A stretch of 64,000 bases of DNA from Hyphomicrobiales bacterium. Its GTDB lineage: Bacteria > Pseudomonadota > Alphaproteobacteria > Rhizobiales > Rhizobiaceae. Below the pieces are notes generated by a model. It did no database searches. It had not been told where the DNA came from and was given only the letters and a program-made list of their open reading frames with translations. Each line of letters begins with the position of its first letter. The first letter of the stretch is position 1. Of this stretch, positions 24,517 to 34,931 are shown piece after piece. The translations under genes were made by a program, and so were the position numbers. Location: positions 124,001 to 188,000 of the forward strand of contig UCNE01000023.1 of assembly GCA_900473685.1 (NCBI GenBank), given 5' to 3'.

Positions 24517-27500
24517 GTGGGCGCCAAATATAATCCGAAAAAAGACCGTCATTTCGAAGCGGTGAGCGAAGCTGGCAAGGCTCTGGGGGTGAAAATACTC
24601 GCCCCGGAGATCCTGTTTCGCCGGGCCAGCCATGACGATCTGGATGCCTATACACCGGACATGCTGGCGCTGACGGCTGCCCATGCGCTGACTGCCATCA
24701 ACCGCAAGGAAAGCGACCGCCCGGTCATCTCCGTCGAAACCGTCGAAGGCATTGCCCCCAACGGCGACGATGTTTCGGTTCTCTCCGTGACCGACCGCAA
24801 CATGCCATTCCTCTATGACTCGATCATGGGGGAGGTGACCAGCACGCATCGCGACATTCTTCTCGCGGTACATCCCATTCTGATTCTCGAAGCTGGCAAG
24901 CCGGCTAAGATCTTCGATCCGGAAGAAAAGAGCGATCCAGCCAGCAGGATCAGCCATATCCAGATTCATCTGTCCCGGCTGACCGGCGCCGAAGCCGAAG
25001 ACCTGAAGGAGCGGATCGTCAACGTACTGTCGCAGGTCCATCAGGCGGTTGGCGACTGGACCCCGATGACGGCCCTGCTCGACCAGGCGATGAACGAGCT
25101 GGAGAACCACGCACCGAGCCGCAAAAAGGGCGATCGCGACGAGGCTCTGGCCTTCCTGCGCTGGCTGCGCGGCAACAATTTCACCTTCCTCGGCATGCGC
25201 GAGTATACCTATTCCGGCAAGGGCGAAAACGCTGTTGTCGAGCGCGGCGAGGGCCGTGGGCTCGGCATTCTGTCCAATCCGGATGTGCGCGTGCTGCGCC
25301 AGGGCAAGGATGCCGTGCTGACGACGCCGGAAATCCTCGCCTTCCTCGACGGCCCGGATTTCCTCATCGTCACCAAGGCCAATGTCAAATCGGTGGTCCA
25401 TCGCCGCGCCTATATGGACTATATCGGCGTCAAGCGCTTCGATGAGGCGGGCAACGTCACCGGCGAGCTGCGCATTGTCGGCCTGTTCACCTCCAGCGCC
25501 TACACAAGGCCGGCGGCGGATATCCCGCTGTTGCGCTTCAAGGTCGAAAAGATCGTCGATCACTTCGGTTTCGATCCGCAAAGCCATTCCGGCAAGATGC
25601 TGACCAACACGCTGGAATCCTATCCGCGCGACGATCTGTTCCAGATCGATGTCAGCCTGCTGGCCAGCTTCTGCGAGCAGATCAACGAACTGGCCGACCG
25701 GCCACGCATCCGGGTCTTGCCGCGCATCGACCATTTCGATCGTTTCGTATCCGTTATCGTCTACGTGCCGCGTGAACAGTACGATTCCGACGTGCGCGAA
25801 AAAATCGGGCTATATTTGAAGACCGTCTATGACGGCCGCGTTTCGGCCTATTACCCAGCTTTCCCGGAAGGCGGCCTGGCGCGCGTGCATTTCATCATCG
25901 GACGTTCCGGCGGCAAGACGCCGCGCGTCGCGCAGGCCAAGCTTGAGGATGCTGTTCGCGATATCGTCACCCGCTGGATCGACCGGTTCAACCTGCTGGC
26001 CCGTCATGACGGGGTGTCGATCTCCGTCGATGCGGCCTATCAGGCAGCCTTTACACCGGCCGAAGCCCATAGCGACCTTGCCGATATCGCTGCATGCTCC
26101 CCGGATGATCCGATCCGCATCGCCTTCTACCAAAAACGCGGCAAGGGTCCGGAATCGCTGGAACTGAAGATTTTCCATGCCGGCGAGCCGGTCTCGCTCT
26201 CACATCGCGTCCCGCTGCTTGAAAACCTCGGCTTCCGGGTTATCAGCGAGCAGACCCATGATATCACCGTCTCCTGCGCCAAGGGCGGCGAGCGGCTTGT
26301 CGTCCTGCACGATATGGAACTGATCCACCGCGATGGGCATCTGCTCAATCTCGACAAGACTGGTCCGATGCTGGAGGAAGCCTATCTTTCCGCCTGGAAT
26401 GGCGTGATCGAGGACGACAGCTTCAACCGGCTGATCCTGCTTTCGGGCCTCAGCGCCCGCGAAGTGACGGTGCTGCGCGCCTATGCCCGCTATCTGCGCC
26501 AGACCGGCATCACCTATTCGCAAGGGTACCTCGCCGACACGCTGAACAAGTATCCCTCTATCGCTTCGGACATTTTCAAGCTTTTCATCACCCGCATGGA
26601 CCCTACGCTGGAAGACAAGCCGAAAACGAAGCGCATGACGGCGCTGAAAGCCGCGATCGAGGAGGCCTTGAACGCCGTTCCGAGCCTGGACGAAGACCAG
26701 ATCCTGCGCCGCTACGTCAACGTCGTCGAGGCGACGCTGCGCACCAACTATTTCCAGCGCGATGCCAGCGGCAATCCGAAGGTTATGCTGGCCTTCAAGC
26801 TCGATCCGAAGATCCTCGACGGGCTGCCGGAGCCGCGCCCGTTCCGCGAAATCTTTGTCTACGGCACCGAGGTCGAAGGCGTGCACCTGCGCTTTGGCAA
26901 GGTGGCCCGCGGCGGACTGCGCTGGTCGGACCGGTCGCAGGATTACCGCACCGAGGTGCTCGGCCTCGTCAAGGCGCAGCAGGTCAAGAATGCCGTTATC
27001 GTGCCCGTCGGCGCCAAGGGCGGCTTCTATCCGAAGCAGCTGCCGGCCGGCGGCACACGCGACGAGATCTTCAAAGCCGGTACGGAAGCCTACAAGACCT
27101 ATATCCGCACCATGCTGTCGATTACCGACAACATTGTCGGTCAGGATATCGTGGCTCCGGCCGATACACTGCGGCTGGATGGTGACGATCCCTATTTCGT
27201 CGTTGCCGCCGACAAGGGCACGGCGACCTTCTCCGACACTGCCAATGGCCTGGCGCAGGAAGCCGGCTTCTGGCTGGACGACGCCTTTGCCTCCGGCGGT
27301 TCGGCCGGCTACGACCACAAGAAGATGGGCATCACCGCACGTGGCGCCTGGGAAACCGTCAAGCGGCATTTCCGCGAGATGAACATCGATATCCAGACGA
27401 CGCCGTTCAGCGTCGCCGGTGTCGGCGACATGTCGGGCGACGTCTTTGGCAACGGCATGCTTCTGTCGGAGAAAATCCGCCTGATTGCCGCCTTTGACCA

Positions 27501-29304
27501 TCGCGACATCATCATCGATCCTGATCCGGATATCGAAAAATCCTTCGCCGAGCGCAAGCGTATGTTCAACCTGTCGCGTTCGAGCTGGCAGGACTACGAC
27601 CGCTCGACGCTTTCTGCCGGCGCCATGATCATTCCGCGCACCGAAAAGTCAGTGACACTGACGCCGCAGGCAATGGCAGCGATCGGCCTGGAGAAAAGCC
27701 AGGCAACGCCGTTCGAAATCATGACGGCGATCCTGAAAAGCCAGGTCGACCTGCTCTGGTTCGGCGGCATCGGCACCTATGTGCGCGGCCCGACTGAGAC
27801 CGACGCCGATGTCGGTGACCGCGCCAACGATCCGATCCGCATCACCGCCGACGATGTCGGCGCCAAGGTGATCGGCGAGGGCGCCAATCTGGGCGTTACC
27901 CAGCGCGGCCGCATCGGCTTCGGCCTCAAGGGCGGACGCTGCAACTCCGACGCCATCGACAACTCGGCCGGCGTCAACTCGTCCGACTTCGAGGTCAATA
28001 TCAAGATCGCGCTTGCCTCTGCCATGCGTGACGAGCGGCTGACGCGCGCCAAGCGCAACACGCTGCTCGCTTCGATGACCGATGAAGTGGCGGCGCTGGT
28101 GCTGCGCAACAACTACGAGCAGTCTCTCTCGATCTCGCTGACGGAGATGCTGGGTGCCGGCAACCGGACGGCTCTTGCCCGGCTCATGACCCGGCTTGAG
28201 GCCGATGGCCATCTGAACCGCAAGGTCGAGGTGCTGCCGAACGATCTGGCACTGAGCGAGCGCTACCAAAGCGGCAAGGCCCTGACACGTGCCGAAATCG
28301 CCGTGCTGTTGTCCTATGCCAAGATCGTGCTGTTTGACGAGATCGTCGCCAGCGGCCTGCCGGATGATGATTATCTGGCAACGACGCTGCGCGATTATTT
28401 CCCGGCCAAGATGCACAAGGCGCATGCCAGCGATATCAACGAGCACCGCCTGCGCCGCGAAATCATCGCGACGGTTCTCGCCAACGACGTCATCAATCGC
28501 GGCGGACCGGCCTTTGTCAGCACGCTGATCGACCAGACGGGCTTCATGCCGGCCGATGTGGTGAAGGCCGCGGTGCTGACCCGTGACGGCTACGACCTGA
28601 AGCGCATCTATGGCGAGATCGACGCACTCGACAACGTCATCAGCGGCGCGGTGCAGAACGAGCTCTACCTGGAGACGGCGCGGATCTTTGCGATCGTTAC
28701 CGAGCGGACGCTACGGACCAAGGCAATGCAGGCGCCACTCGGCGAAGCAATCGAACAGCTACGTGACGCATTGCAGAAGCTCAAATCTGCCCTGCAAAGC
28801 TCGCTTCCCGAGGATGCGACGGCGGACGTGCAGCAGAGGGCTGCCTATTTCATCGAGCGCGGCGTACCGCCGGCACTCGCTGAAGAGATTGCCGCTCTTG
28901 CCGTGATGACCTTCGTGCCGGAAATCATCCAGATCGCCGCCGATACCGGCGTGACGCTCGCACGCACTGCGCAGAGCTATTTTGGCGTGACGCAAAACCT
29001 GCGGATCGCCCGGCTGCTGGCGGCTGCCGAGCGGGTTTCGGCAACCGAGCAGTACGAAGCCATGGCCCTTTCGCGCAGCATCAACGACATTGCCACCGCG
29101 CGCAAGGAAATCACCATCGCGGCGCTCACCGACAAGAAGAACGAGCGCAATCCGGTTGCGGCCTGGCGCGACAGCGACCACAGCCGCATCTCCCGGGTCA
29201 CCGACCAGCTGACACAGCTGACGGAAAAAGGCGAAACCACGCTCGCCAAGATAACCGTCGCCGCTGGCCTCTTGAGCGATCTTGCGCAGAACAGGATGAG
29301 GTGA
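24517..29304 (+). CDS. NAD-specific glutamate dehydrogenase, large (180-kDa) type
   Basis: This very large enzyme of 1,595 residues deaminates glutamate to 2-oxoglutarate and ammonium, a catabolic role; Caulobacter GdhZ is of this family. The N-terminal 700 residues carry regulatory, ACT-like parts. The catalytic core starts near residue 790 with LRFGKVARGGLRWSDRSQDYR, followed by VPVGAKGGFYPKQLPAGG with the active-site lysine and SVAGVGDMSGDVFGNGML in the nucleotide-binding domain. A GTG at 24517 with GGGAG seven bases upstream gives the N-terminus MGAKYNPKKDR expected for rhizobial homologues; the frame is open to 24421 but with no better start. It is followed 43 bp later by a UMF1-type transporter. 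Confidence 0.93.
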   Translation: MGAKYNPKKDRHFEAVSEAGKALGVKILAPEILFRRASHDDLDAYTPDMLALTAAHALTAINRKESDRPVISVETVEGIAPNGDDVSVLSVTDRNMPFLYDSIMGEVTSTHRDILLAVHPILILEAGKPAKIFDPEEKSDPASRISHIQIHLSRLTGAEAEDLKERIVNVLSQVHQAVGDWTPMTALLDQAMNELENHAPSRKKGDRDEALAFLRWLRGNNFTFLGMREYTYSGKGENAVVERGEGRGLGILSNPDVRVLRQGKDAVLTTPEILAFLDGPDFLIVTKANVKSVVHRRAYMDYIGVKRFDEAGNVTGELRIVGLFTSSAYTRPAADIPLLRFKVEKIVDHFGFDPQSHSGKMLTNTLESYPRDDLFQIDVSLLASFCEQINELADRPRIRVLPRIDHFDRFVSVIVYVPREQYDSDVREKIGLYLKTVYDGRVSAYYPAFPEGGLARVHFIIGRSGGKTPRVAQAKLEDAVRDIVTRWIDRFNLLARHDGVSISVDAAYQAAFTPAEAHSDLADIAACSPDDPIRIAFYQKRGKGPESLELKIFHAGEPVSLSHRVPLLENLGFRVISEQTHDITVSCAKGGERLVVLHDMELIHRDGHLLNLDKTGPMLEEAYLSAWNGVIEDDSFNRLILLSGLSAREVTVLRAYARYLRQTGITYSQGYLADTLNKYPSIASDIFKLFITRMDPTLEDKPKTKRMTALKAAIEEALNAVPSLDEDQILRRYVNVVEATLRTNYFQRDASGNPKVMLAFKLDPKILDGLPEPRPFREIFVYGTEVEGVHLRFGKVARGGLRWSDRSQDYRTEVLGLVKAQQVKNAVIVPVGAKGGFYPKQLPAGGTRDEIFKAGTEAYKTYIRTMLSITDNIVGQDIVAPADTLRLDGDDPYFVVAADKGTATFSDTANGLAQEAGFWLDDAFASGGSAGYDHKKMGITARGAWETVKRHFREMNIDIQTTPFSVAGVGDMSGDVFGNGMLLSEKIRLIAAFDHRDIIIDPDPDIEKSFAERKRMFNLSRSSWQDYDRSTLSAGAMIIPRTEKSVTLTPQAMAAIGLEKSQATPFEIMTAILKSQVDLLWFGGIGTYVRGPTETDADVGDRANDPIRITADDVGAKVIGEGANLGVTQRGRIGFGLKGGRCNSDAIDNSAGVNSSDFEVNIKIALASAMRDERLTRAKRNTLLASMTDEVAALVLRNNYEQSLSISLTEMLGAGNRTALARLMTRLEADGHLNRKVEVLPNDLALSERYQSGKALTRAEIAVLLSYAKIVLFDEIVASGLPDDDYLATTLRDYFPAKMHKAHASDINEHRLRREIIATVLANDVINRGGPAFVSTLIDQTGFMPADVVKAAVLTRDGYDLKRIYGEIDALDNVISGAVQNELYLETARIFAIVTERTLRTKAMQAPLGEAIEQLRDALQKLKSALQSSLPEDATADVQQRAAYFIERGVPPALAEEIAALAVMTFVPEIIQIAADTGVTLARTAQSYFGVTQNLRIARLLAAAERVSATEQYEAMALSRSINDIATARKEITIAALTDKKNERNPVAAWRDSDHSRISRVTDQLTQLTEKGETTLAKITVAAGLLSDLAQNRMR

Positions 29305-29347
29305 CACTGTCCGCCCGAAACGGGGCGGACAAGCGGTGGAGAATCAG

Positions 29348-30739
29348 GTGAGCAGCATCTCGCAAGGGGCTGGCGTCGAGCCAAAGGTATCGCGCGCCGG
29401 CCTCGGGGGCTGGATGCTGTTCGACTGGGCGGCACAGCCGTTCTTCACCGTGATCATCACCTTCATCTTCGGTCCCTATTTCGTGTCCCGCCTCACCGAT
29501 GATCCGGCGCACGGCCAGGCGATGTGGGGTTACACACTGACCATTTCCGGCATCGTTATCGCGGTGCTGTCGCCGGTGCTCGGCTCGATCGCCGACCAGA
29601 CCGGAGCGCGAAAACCCTGGATCGCCTTTTTCGCCGTCATCAAGATCGTCTCGCTGGCGCTCCTGTGGTTTGCCGTGCCGGGCTCTTCGCTGGTCTATCC
29701 GTTCATCTTCATCATTCTGGCGTCGATCGCGGCGGAATTCTCCATCGTTTTCAACGATTCGATGATGCCGCGCCTGGTCGGTGAAAAAGAGATAGGCCGG
29801 ATTTCCAACATGGCATGGGGGCTCGGTTATCTCGGTGGCATGATCGTCTTGATCGCTGTCGTGACATTGCTTGCCGGAAGCCCGGAATCCGGCAAAACAA
29901 TTCTCGGAATAGATCCGTTGTTCGGCCTTGATCCAGCGACCGGCGCCGATGCGCGGGTCACGGGACCGATCTCAGCCATCTGGTATCTGGTCTTTATCCT
30001 GCCGATGTTCCTGTTCACACCGGATGCCCAGAAGGCCGCGATGCCGGCAATGACGGCGGTGCGAAGCGGACTGACCGAACTGCGCCACACGATCGGCGAA
30101 CTGCGCCACCGCCCTGGCATCCTGCGCTTCCTGATCGCCCGGATGATCTTCCAGGACGGGGTCAACGGCCTTCTGGCGCTGGGCGGCACGTTTGCGGCCA
30201 GCATGTTTGCCTGGCAAACCGTCGAGCTTGGCGTCTATGGCATTATTCTGAATGTCGTGGCGATCGGCGGCTGCCTCTATGCCAGCCGGCTGGACGCGAA
30301 GCTCGGATCGAAGGTGATCGTTACTGTCAGCCTGATCTGCCTGACCATTGCCACGCTCGGCATCGTCTCGACCGGACCCGGCTACACATTGTTTGGGCTG
30401 CTGCCGCTGCCAACTGCCGATTCCGGCGGGATGTTCGGCACGGCCGCTGAAAAGGCCTACATTGTCTTTGGCCTTCTGGTCGGGATCGCCTTCGGCCCGG
30501 TCCAGGCCTCGTCCCGCTCCTACATGGCGCGCAGCGTCAGCGCCGATGAGGCAGGGCGCTATTTTGGCATTTACGCGCTCTCCGGACGCGCCACGACCTT
30601 TCTCGCGCCCGCGGCCGTCGCGACTGTTACCCTGATGACCGGATCGGCCCGCATCGGCATGATGGCGCTGGTGGTCTTCTTGGGTGTTGGCCTGCTGATC
30701 CTCATCCGCACGCCTTATCCGGCGAACAAAGTGAGATGA
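29348..30739 (+). CDS. UMF1/Atg22-type MFS transporter
   Basis: This 463-residue membrane protein has about 12 helices and belongs to the UMF1 (Atg22-like) branch of the major facilitator superfamily. The N-terminal WMLFDWAAQPFFTVIITFIF is diagnostic of the branch, and SPVLGSIADQTGARKPWI is the loop 2-3 motif. FNDSMMPRLVGEKEIGRISN and SRSYMARSVSADEAGRYFG are further family segments. The GTG at 29348 with GGAG six bases upstream is the best start; a GTG at 29336 adds four residues. Its close spacing to NAD-GDH suggests cotranscription. In fungi Atg22 exports amino acids from the vacuole, so amino acid efflux would fit, but this is inference. Confidence 0.85.
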   Translation: MSSISQGAGVEPKVSRAGLGGWMLFDWAAQPFFTVIITFIFGPYFVSRLTDDPAHGQAMWGYTLTISGIVIAVLSPVLGSIADQTGARKPWIAFFAVIKIVSLALLWFAVPGSSLVYPFIFIILASIAAEFSIVFNDSMMPRLVGEKEIGRISNMAWGLGYLGGMIVLIAVVTLLAGSPESGKTILGIDPLFGLDPATGADARVTGPISAIWYLVFILPMFLFTPDAQKAAMPAMTAVRSGLTELRHTIGELRHRPGILRFLIARMIFQDGVNGLLALGGTFAASMFAWQTVELGVYGIILNVVAIGGCLYASRLDAKLGSKVIVTVSLICLTIATLGIVSTGPGYTLFGLLPLPTADSGGMFGTAAEKAYIVFGLLVGIAFGPVQASSRSYMARSVSADEAGRYFGIYALSGRATTFLAPAAVATVTLMTGSARIGMMALVVFLGVGLLILIRTPYPANKVR

Positions 30740-30761
30740 GCCCTAGAAAAGGTGGTCAGCG

Positions 30762-31175
30762 TCAGAAATCCCACGGGGAAATGAGCGTCAGCCCAGTGGT
30801 TCGAAAATCGGCAAGATTGCGGGTGGCCAAGCGACCACCATTGACGCGGGCGATGGCCGCGATCATCCCATCCGGGGCCGACATGCCAAGGCCCTGACGG
30901 GATGCAGTGCCCATGATCTCGCCATAGGCCATGGCGGCCTCCTCGGTCAGACCATATATCCGATCTGAAAAACGCCGCCGCCAGTCGCTTAAACCTTGTT
31001 CCAGCGACACGGCGCGCCGATCGGGCGAGATTTTCCGGATACCGAAAGCAATTTCCGCAATCGTCACGGTTGGGAGCGCGAGCTCCGCATCATGACGCAC
31101 CAGCCATGCGATCACCGCTTCTGACGGCGATTTTCGCAGGGTTTCAGAGATGACATTGGTATCGAGGAATATCAA
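30762..31175 (-). CDS. vapC: VapC-type PIN-domain toxin (FitB-like)
   Basis: This 137-residue ribonuclease toxin has a PIN domain with the full set of acidic residues: FLDTNVISE at the N-terminus, the glutamate in TIAEIAFGI, SAPDGMIAAIA, and the terminal region TRNLADF. The length and the ISPWDF end are typical of the FitB-like group. The ATG overlaps the antitoxin stop as ATGA, the usual coupling of the pair. It would cleave RNA, often initiator tRNA, when freed from VapB. The gene order antitoxin-toxin and the intact motifs suggest an active module. Confidence 0.92.
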   Translation of the reverse strand: MIFLDTNVISETLRKSPSEAVIAWLVRHDAELALPTVTIAEIAFGIRKISPDRRAVSLEQGLSDWRRRFSDRIYGLTEEAAMAYGEIMGTASRQGLGMSAPDGMIAAIARVNGGRLATRNLADFRTTGLTLISPWDF

Positions 31176-31420
31176 AGCTCTGGTCCAGCGTTGATCATCC
31201 GGCTTTCCTTGATCACCGAATCGAGGTCGATATCCGTACCAAAATCCCTCGATAGGCGCAGATAGAAGGCCACTGCTGGCTCACGGCCCGTCTCGCGGCT
31301 CTCGTAAGATTCCAACGCCCGCTCGACAATATCTGCAATCGAACGGTTCTCGCGCCGTGCAAGACGGTGGGCGAGATCGCGCGCTCTTGCGCTACGCACG
31401 GAGAGTTGCGGTTCTGCCAT
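31172..31420 (-). CDS. vapB: VapB-type antitoxin
   Basis: This 82-residue antitoxin belongs to the Rv0623-like (PSK_trans_fac) group. The N-terminal part is a ribbon-helix-helix-like DNA-binding segment (LSVRSARARDLAHRLARR, then SIADIVERALESYE), and the C-terminal tail that binds the toxin is more disordered (DFGTDIDLDSVIKESR). The ATG at 31420 has AAAGGAG seven bases upstream, better than the upstream start at 31459. An inverted repeat just upstream is the likely operator for autorepression by the VapBC complex. The module sits between purH and the UMF1-type gene and is absent from neighbouring functions, so it may be an insertion. Confidence 0.88.
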   Translation of the reverse strand: MAEPQLSVRSARARDLAHRLARRENRSIADIVERALESYESRETGREPAVAFYLRLSRDFGTDIDLDSVIKESRMINAGPEL

Positions 31421-31455
31421 ATTGAGGCTCCTTTGCCACAAATATAGGTCAGAAC

Positions 31456-31497
31456 ACACCTGCCATCAAGATGGCAGGTGTTGGCTTGATGGCAGGC
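31456..31497 (-). promoter_or_regulatory. Candidate VapBC operator (inverted repeat plus third half-site)
   Basis: ACACCTGCCAT-CAAG-ATGGCAGGTGT is an 11-bp perfect inverted repeat, and a third half-site CTTGATGGCAGG follows at 31485. It lies 36-80 bp upstream of the antitoxin ATG, inside the short gap to purH. No T-tract follows on the minus strand, so an operator is favoured over a purH terminator. Confidence 0.62.
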
Positions 31498-31503
31498 TGA
31501 GCC

Positions 31504-33117
31504 TTAATGCCGGAAATGGCGCATGCCGGTAAACACCATGGCGACGCCAGCCTCATCGGCGGCGGCGATGACTTCCGGATCGCGCATCGAGCCACCCGGC
31601 TGGATGACGGCGGTGGCGCCGGCTGCAATCATCGACAGCAGGCCATCGGCAAACGGCAGGAAGGCTTCCGATGCCACCGCCGACCCATGTGTCAGCGGCG
31701 CAGGCAGGCCGAGCGCCCGGGCAGCTTCCTCGGCCTTCAGACCGGCGATACGGGCGGAATCGACCCGGCTCATCTGGCCCGCACCGATACCGACGGTCTG
31801 GCCGTCCTTGGCATAGACGACGGCGTTGGATTTGACGTGTTTCGCCACCTTGAAGGCGAACTTCATGTCTTCCAGCTCCTGGGCGGTCGGCGCGCGCTTG
31901 GTGACGACCTTGAGATCGAGATCTTCGACCATGCCATTGTCGCGCGTCTGCACCAAAAGGCCGCCGGCAACCGTCTTAGCCGTCAGGCCCGGTATACGCG
32001 GATCGGGCAGGGCACCTGTGATCAAGAGACGCAGGTTCGGCTTGGCGGCGATGACCACCTTGGCGATATCACTGACCGACGGGGCGATGATGACTTCGGT
32101 GAACAGCTTGACGATTTCTTCGGCCGTGGCGCCATCCAACTCCTGGTTCAGGGCGATGATGCCGCCGAATGCGGAGGTCGAATCGCAGGCGAGCGCCCGC
32201 TCATAGGCTTCGAGCAGGGTCGCGCCGGTGGCGACGCCGCAGGGGTTGGCATGCTTGATGATGGCGACTGCCGGGGATTTTGCAGCCGGGAACTCGGCAA
32301 CCAGCTCGAAGGCCGCATCGGTATCGTTGATATTGTTGTAGGAGAGCTGCTTGCCCTGCAGGAGGGTTGCCGTCGCGACACCCGGGCGGTTTTCGCCGGT
32401 GATGTAGAATCCGGCTTTCTGATGCGGGTTTTCGCCGTAGCGCATCTCTTCCTTCAAGATACCACCGACGGTGCGATGAAGCGGCATTGGCGTATCCAGC
32501 ACCTCGGCGAACCAGCCGGAAATAGCGGTGTCATAGGCGGCGGTGCGGGCGTAGGCCTTGGCAGCCATCTTCTGGCGGAAGGCGAAGGATGTGGCGGCAC
32601 CGGCGCCAAGTTCGGCCAGAAGCCCCGAATAATCGGACGCGTCGGTGATGACGGTGACATAGGCGTGGTTCTTGGCGGAAGCGCGGATCATCGCCGGGCC
32701 GCCGATATCGATATTTTCGACCGTCGTCGGGTAATCGCCGCCCTTGGCGCGAACATCCTCGAACGGATAGAGGTTGATCACGGCCAGATCGATGCCGGTA
32801 ATGCCGTGCGTCGTCATCGCCTGGACATGGTCTTCATCGTCGCGGATCGCCAGAAGGCCGCCATGCACACCCGGATGCAGCGTCTTCACCCGGCCATCCA
32901 TCACTTCCGGAAAACCGGTGAGTTCGGACACGTCGGTAACCGGCAGGCCGGCATCGGCAAGGGCCTTGTGCGTACCGCCGGTCGAAACCAGATGAACGCC
33001 CTTCTGGTGCAGCGCGCGCGCCAGATCGACGATACCGGTCTTGTCGGAGACGGAGAGCAGGGCGGTGCGGACAGTGACCTGATCCGGGGCGGGAATCTTC
33101 TTGGAGGCGACAGCCAT
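31504..33117 (-). CDS. purH: Bifunctional AICAR transformylase/IMP cyclohydrolase PurH
   Basis: PurH carries out the last two steps of IMP synthesis. The 537-residue protein has the N-terminal MGS-like cyclohydrolase domain ([51 protein letters not shown]). The C-terminal transformylase domain includes [18 protein letters not shown], the catalytic Lys-His of [10 protein letters not shown] and [10 protein letters not shown]. The ATG at 33117 has AAGGAG seven bases upstream; an ATG at 33120 is also possible. A 120-bp gap separates it from the heparinase-like gene on the same strand, leaving room for its own promoter; a rhizobial purH is commonly next to this heparinase and rsmB. Confidence 0.97.
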   Translation of the reverse strand: MAVASKKIPAPDQVTVRTALLSVSDKTGIVDLARALHQKGVHLVSTGGTHKALADAGLPVTDVSELTGFPEVMDGRVKTLHPGVHGGLLAIRDDEDHVQAMTTHGITGIDLAVINLYPFEDVRAKGGDYPTTVENIDIGGPAMIRASAKNHAYVTVITDASDYSGLLAELGAGAATSFAFRQKMAAKAYARTAAYDTAISGWFAEVLDTPMPLHRTVGGILKEEMRYGENPHQKAGFYITGENRPGVATATLLQGKQLSYNNINDTDAAFELVAEFPAAKSPAVAIIKHANPCGVATGATLLEAYERALACDSTSAFGGIIALNQELDGATAEEIVKLFTEVIIAPSVSDIAKVVIAAKPNLRLLITGALPDPRIPGLTAKTVAGGLLVQTRDNGMVEDLDLKVVTKRAPTAQELEDMKFAFKVAKHVKSNAVVYAKDGQTVGIGAGQMSRVDSARIAGLKAEEAARALGLPAPLTHGSAVASEAFLPFADGLLSMIAAGATAVIQPGGSMRDPEVIAAADEAGVAMVFTGMRHFRH

Positions 33118-33245
33118 CATCAAGCTCCTTGGCTTAGGCGCCGGATATCGGGAGGGTCTTCCGGCAAATGTCCGCCTGCCGTTAACACAGCTTTTGGCCT
33201 GAAGAAACCGCAGTCACGGCAATGAGCGCTCTACCAAGGATATTG

Positions 33246-34931
33246 TCACCCTTCGCGCGAAAAAATCCACTGGATTTCCGGCTGCGAACCCACCGCGAAG
33301 GTGACGGTCAACTGCGACGACTTCCGAACGCCGGAGGGATCGGCAAAGAAGATATCTTCCTCGACCAGAACCTCGCCATCGCGACACGTGAACAGCCAGA
33401 CTTCGCCGTCCGGCGCGCTCAGATAGACCTCATGAGCGCTGTGCTGGCGGATATTGATCGACGGATGAACATGAAAGCGGGCAACCGCGACAGCGGTATT
33501 GCTTTCCGGCGGCTCCGAACCATCCGATTGAAACAGCCGGTCCCGGCCCCGGACCGCATTTGCCTGGCCGTTGATGCTGATATCACGCTCATGCACGAGG
33601 CCGAAGGCCTGGAGATAGCCGTCATGACTGGCGATAACCGCATCGGGCTGGCCATCACGCTCGGCGCGGCGAACGGCGACCTTGGAGACGCCGCCGGTAA
33701 CGATGGGGCCGAGAAAGCCGGATTGCGACAGGCGCGACGAGGAACGATCGTTGATCGTCACGGTCGAGTGCGCGGCGGTCGATCGCGCCAGCTGGCGGAA
33801 TCGTTCGCCGGCAAACTTCGGCGATCCGGAATTGATGATGAACCGGTGGCGGCCAGACGACATTTCGAACGACAGGCAGCCGGCATGGGCTGTGCGCGAC
33901 AATTCCGGCGACAACGGCTTGCCGGTGTCCATGATGACGACGACATTGTTATGCGCCAGCCGCTCATATTGAAGATGCGGCAGGGCCTTGAAAGGCGCAC
34001 CAGCCGTTTCGTCGTAGCGCAGCACCGCCATCAGTTCGTTGGCAAGGGTCGAGGTGGCGCCATTGAACAAAGCCAGTTCGCCGCCCTCATGCCGGAAGAA
34101 CCGCAGAGCCGGATACATCCGGTCGATGCAGGGGATCAGCTTAGCCGGCACTTCGTGACCGAGATTGACATAGGTCTGGCGCAGCGGCAGCAGGTCGATC
34201 AGCAATTCAAGGCCCGTACGCGGATTGCGCGAGCTGTGACCGCCATCCGGCAGGATCTGCCGGTCGAGTTCCACATCGAGATTGCGGGCGGCCTTGCGGA
34301 TCGTCGCTTCGGACGCGGGCATGGCCACGGACGCCATGGCCAGCGCGATCCGGGCTCGCAGCCGCGCCTCACCATCGCAAGTGGTATCGGTGATATGGCG
34401 CAGATAGCGGACCTGGAAGGCGAGGCTTTTGAGGAACCGCCGATAGAAGGTATGCTCGGCGTTGCGCAGGATGATCGGCGAATGCGAAAGCCAGGCAATC
34501 AACCGCTGAGAAATGATATCCGCATCCCAGGCAATGCCACCAATGTAGCGCCCATGCGTCACGATCCAATCATTGACGATATGACGCAGATGCGCCAAGG
34601 CATCATCTTCCTTGGCAGCACGCATATGGCGCACCCAGCCGAATGAATGCAATCTTACCGCGAACTCATGCGATGGCAGGTCCATCTCGAAGGGTGATTC
34701 GCCCTCGGCTTCGAGCACGCGACCAGCCAGCGGAAACCGCCCCTGAAGAATTTCCTGCGCGACGAAAGGATCGACTGCCCTGAGATCGGTCGGGGCGACG
34801 ATCAGCCGGTCAGGCGCCGTTCCAGTGAAACGGAACGCGGTATTGCGGCCCAAGGCAAGGCGGCGCGAGAAACGGCGCCAGCCCTCGCGTGCATACAGAT
34901 AAAGTAGCCTTTGCCGGTCTGAAATCTGCAT
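33246..34931 (-). CDS. Heparinase II/III family protein
   Basis: This 561-residue protein has the heparinase II/III plan: an N-terminal alpha/alpha toroid to about residue 320 and a C-terminal beta-sandwich beginning near GGELALFNGAT. Family-like segments are GIAWDADIISQRLIAWLSHSP, LPDGGHSSRNPRTGLELLIDLL, RFIINSGSPKFAGERFRQLA and STAAHSTVTINDRSSS. The H-S-S-R and A-H-S segments include candidate catalytic tyrosine/histidine-region residues, although a cytoplasmic or periplasmic site is unclear because no obvious signal peptide is present. Substrates are acidic polysaccharides; in rhizobia this conserved gene is more likely tied to the cell envelope than to heparin. Confidence 0.85.
   Translation of the reverse strand: MQISDRQRLLYLYAREGWRRFSRRLALGRNTAFRFTGTAPDRLIVAPTDLRAVDPFVAQEILQGRFPLAGRVLEAEGESPFEMDLPSHEFAVRLHSFGWVRHMRAAKEDDALAHLRHIVNDWIVTHGRYIGGIAWDADIISQRLIAWLSHSPIILRNAEHTFYRRFLKSLAFQVRYLRHITDTTCDGEARLRARIALAMASVAMPASEATIRKAARNLDVELDRQILPDGGHSSRNPRTGLELLIDLLPLRQTYVNLGHEVPAKLIPCIDRMYPALRFFRHEGGELALFNGATSTLANELMAVLRYDETAGAPFKALPHLQYERLAHNNVVVIMDTGKPLSPELSRTAHAGCLSFEMSSGRHRFIINSGSPKFAGERFRQLARSTAAHSTVTINDRSSSRLSQSGFLGPIVTGGVSKVAVRRAERDGQPDAVIASHDGYLQAFGLVHERDISINGQANAVRGRDRLFQSDGSEPPESNTAVAVARFHVHPSINIRQHSAHEVYLSAPDGEVWLFTCRDGEVLVEEDIFFADPSGVRKSSQLTVTFAVGSQPEIQWIFSREG

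Noticed and set aside
31507-33225. Plus-strand open frame of 572 codons
   Set aside because: It is antisense to purH and of shadow composition.
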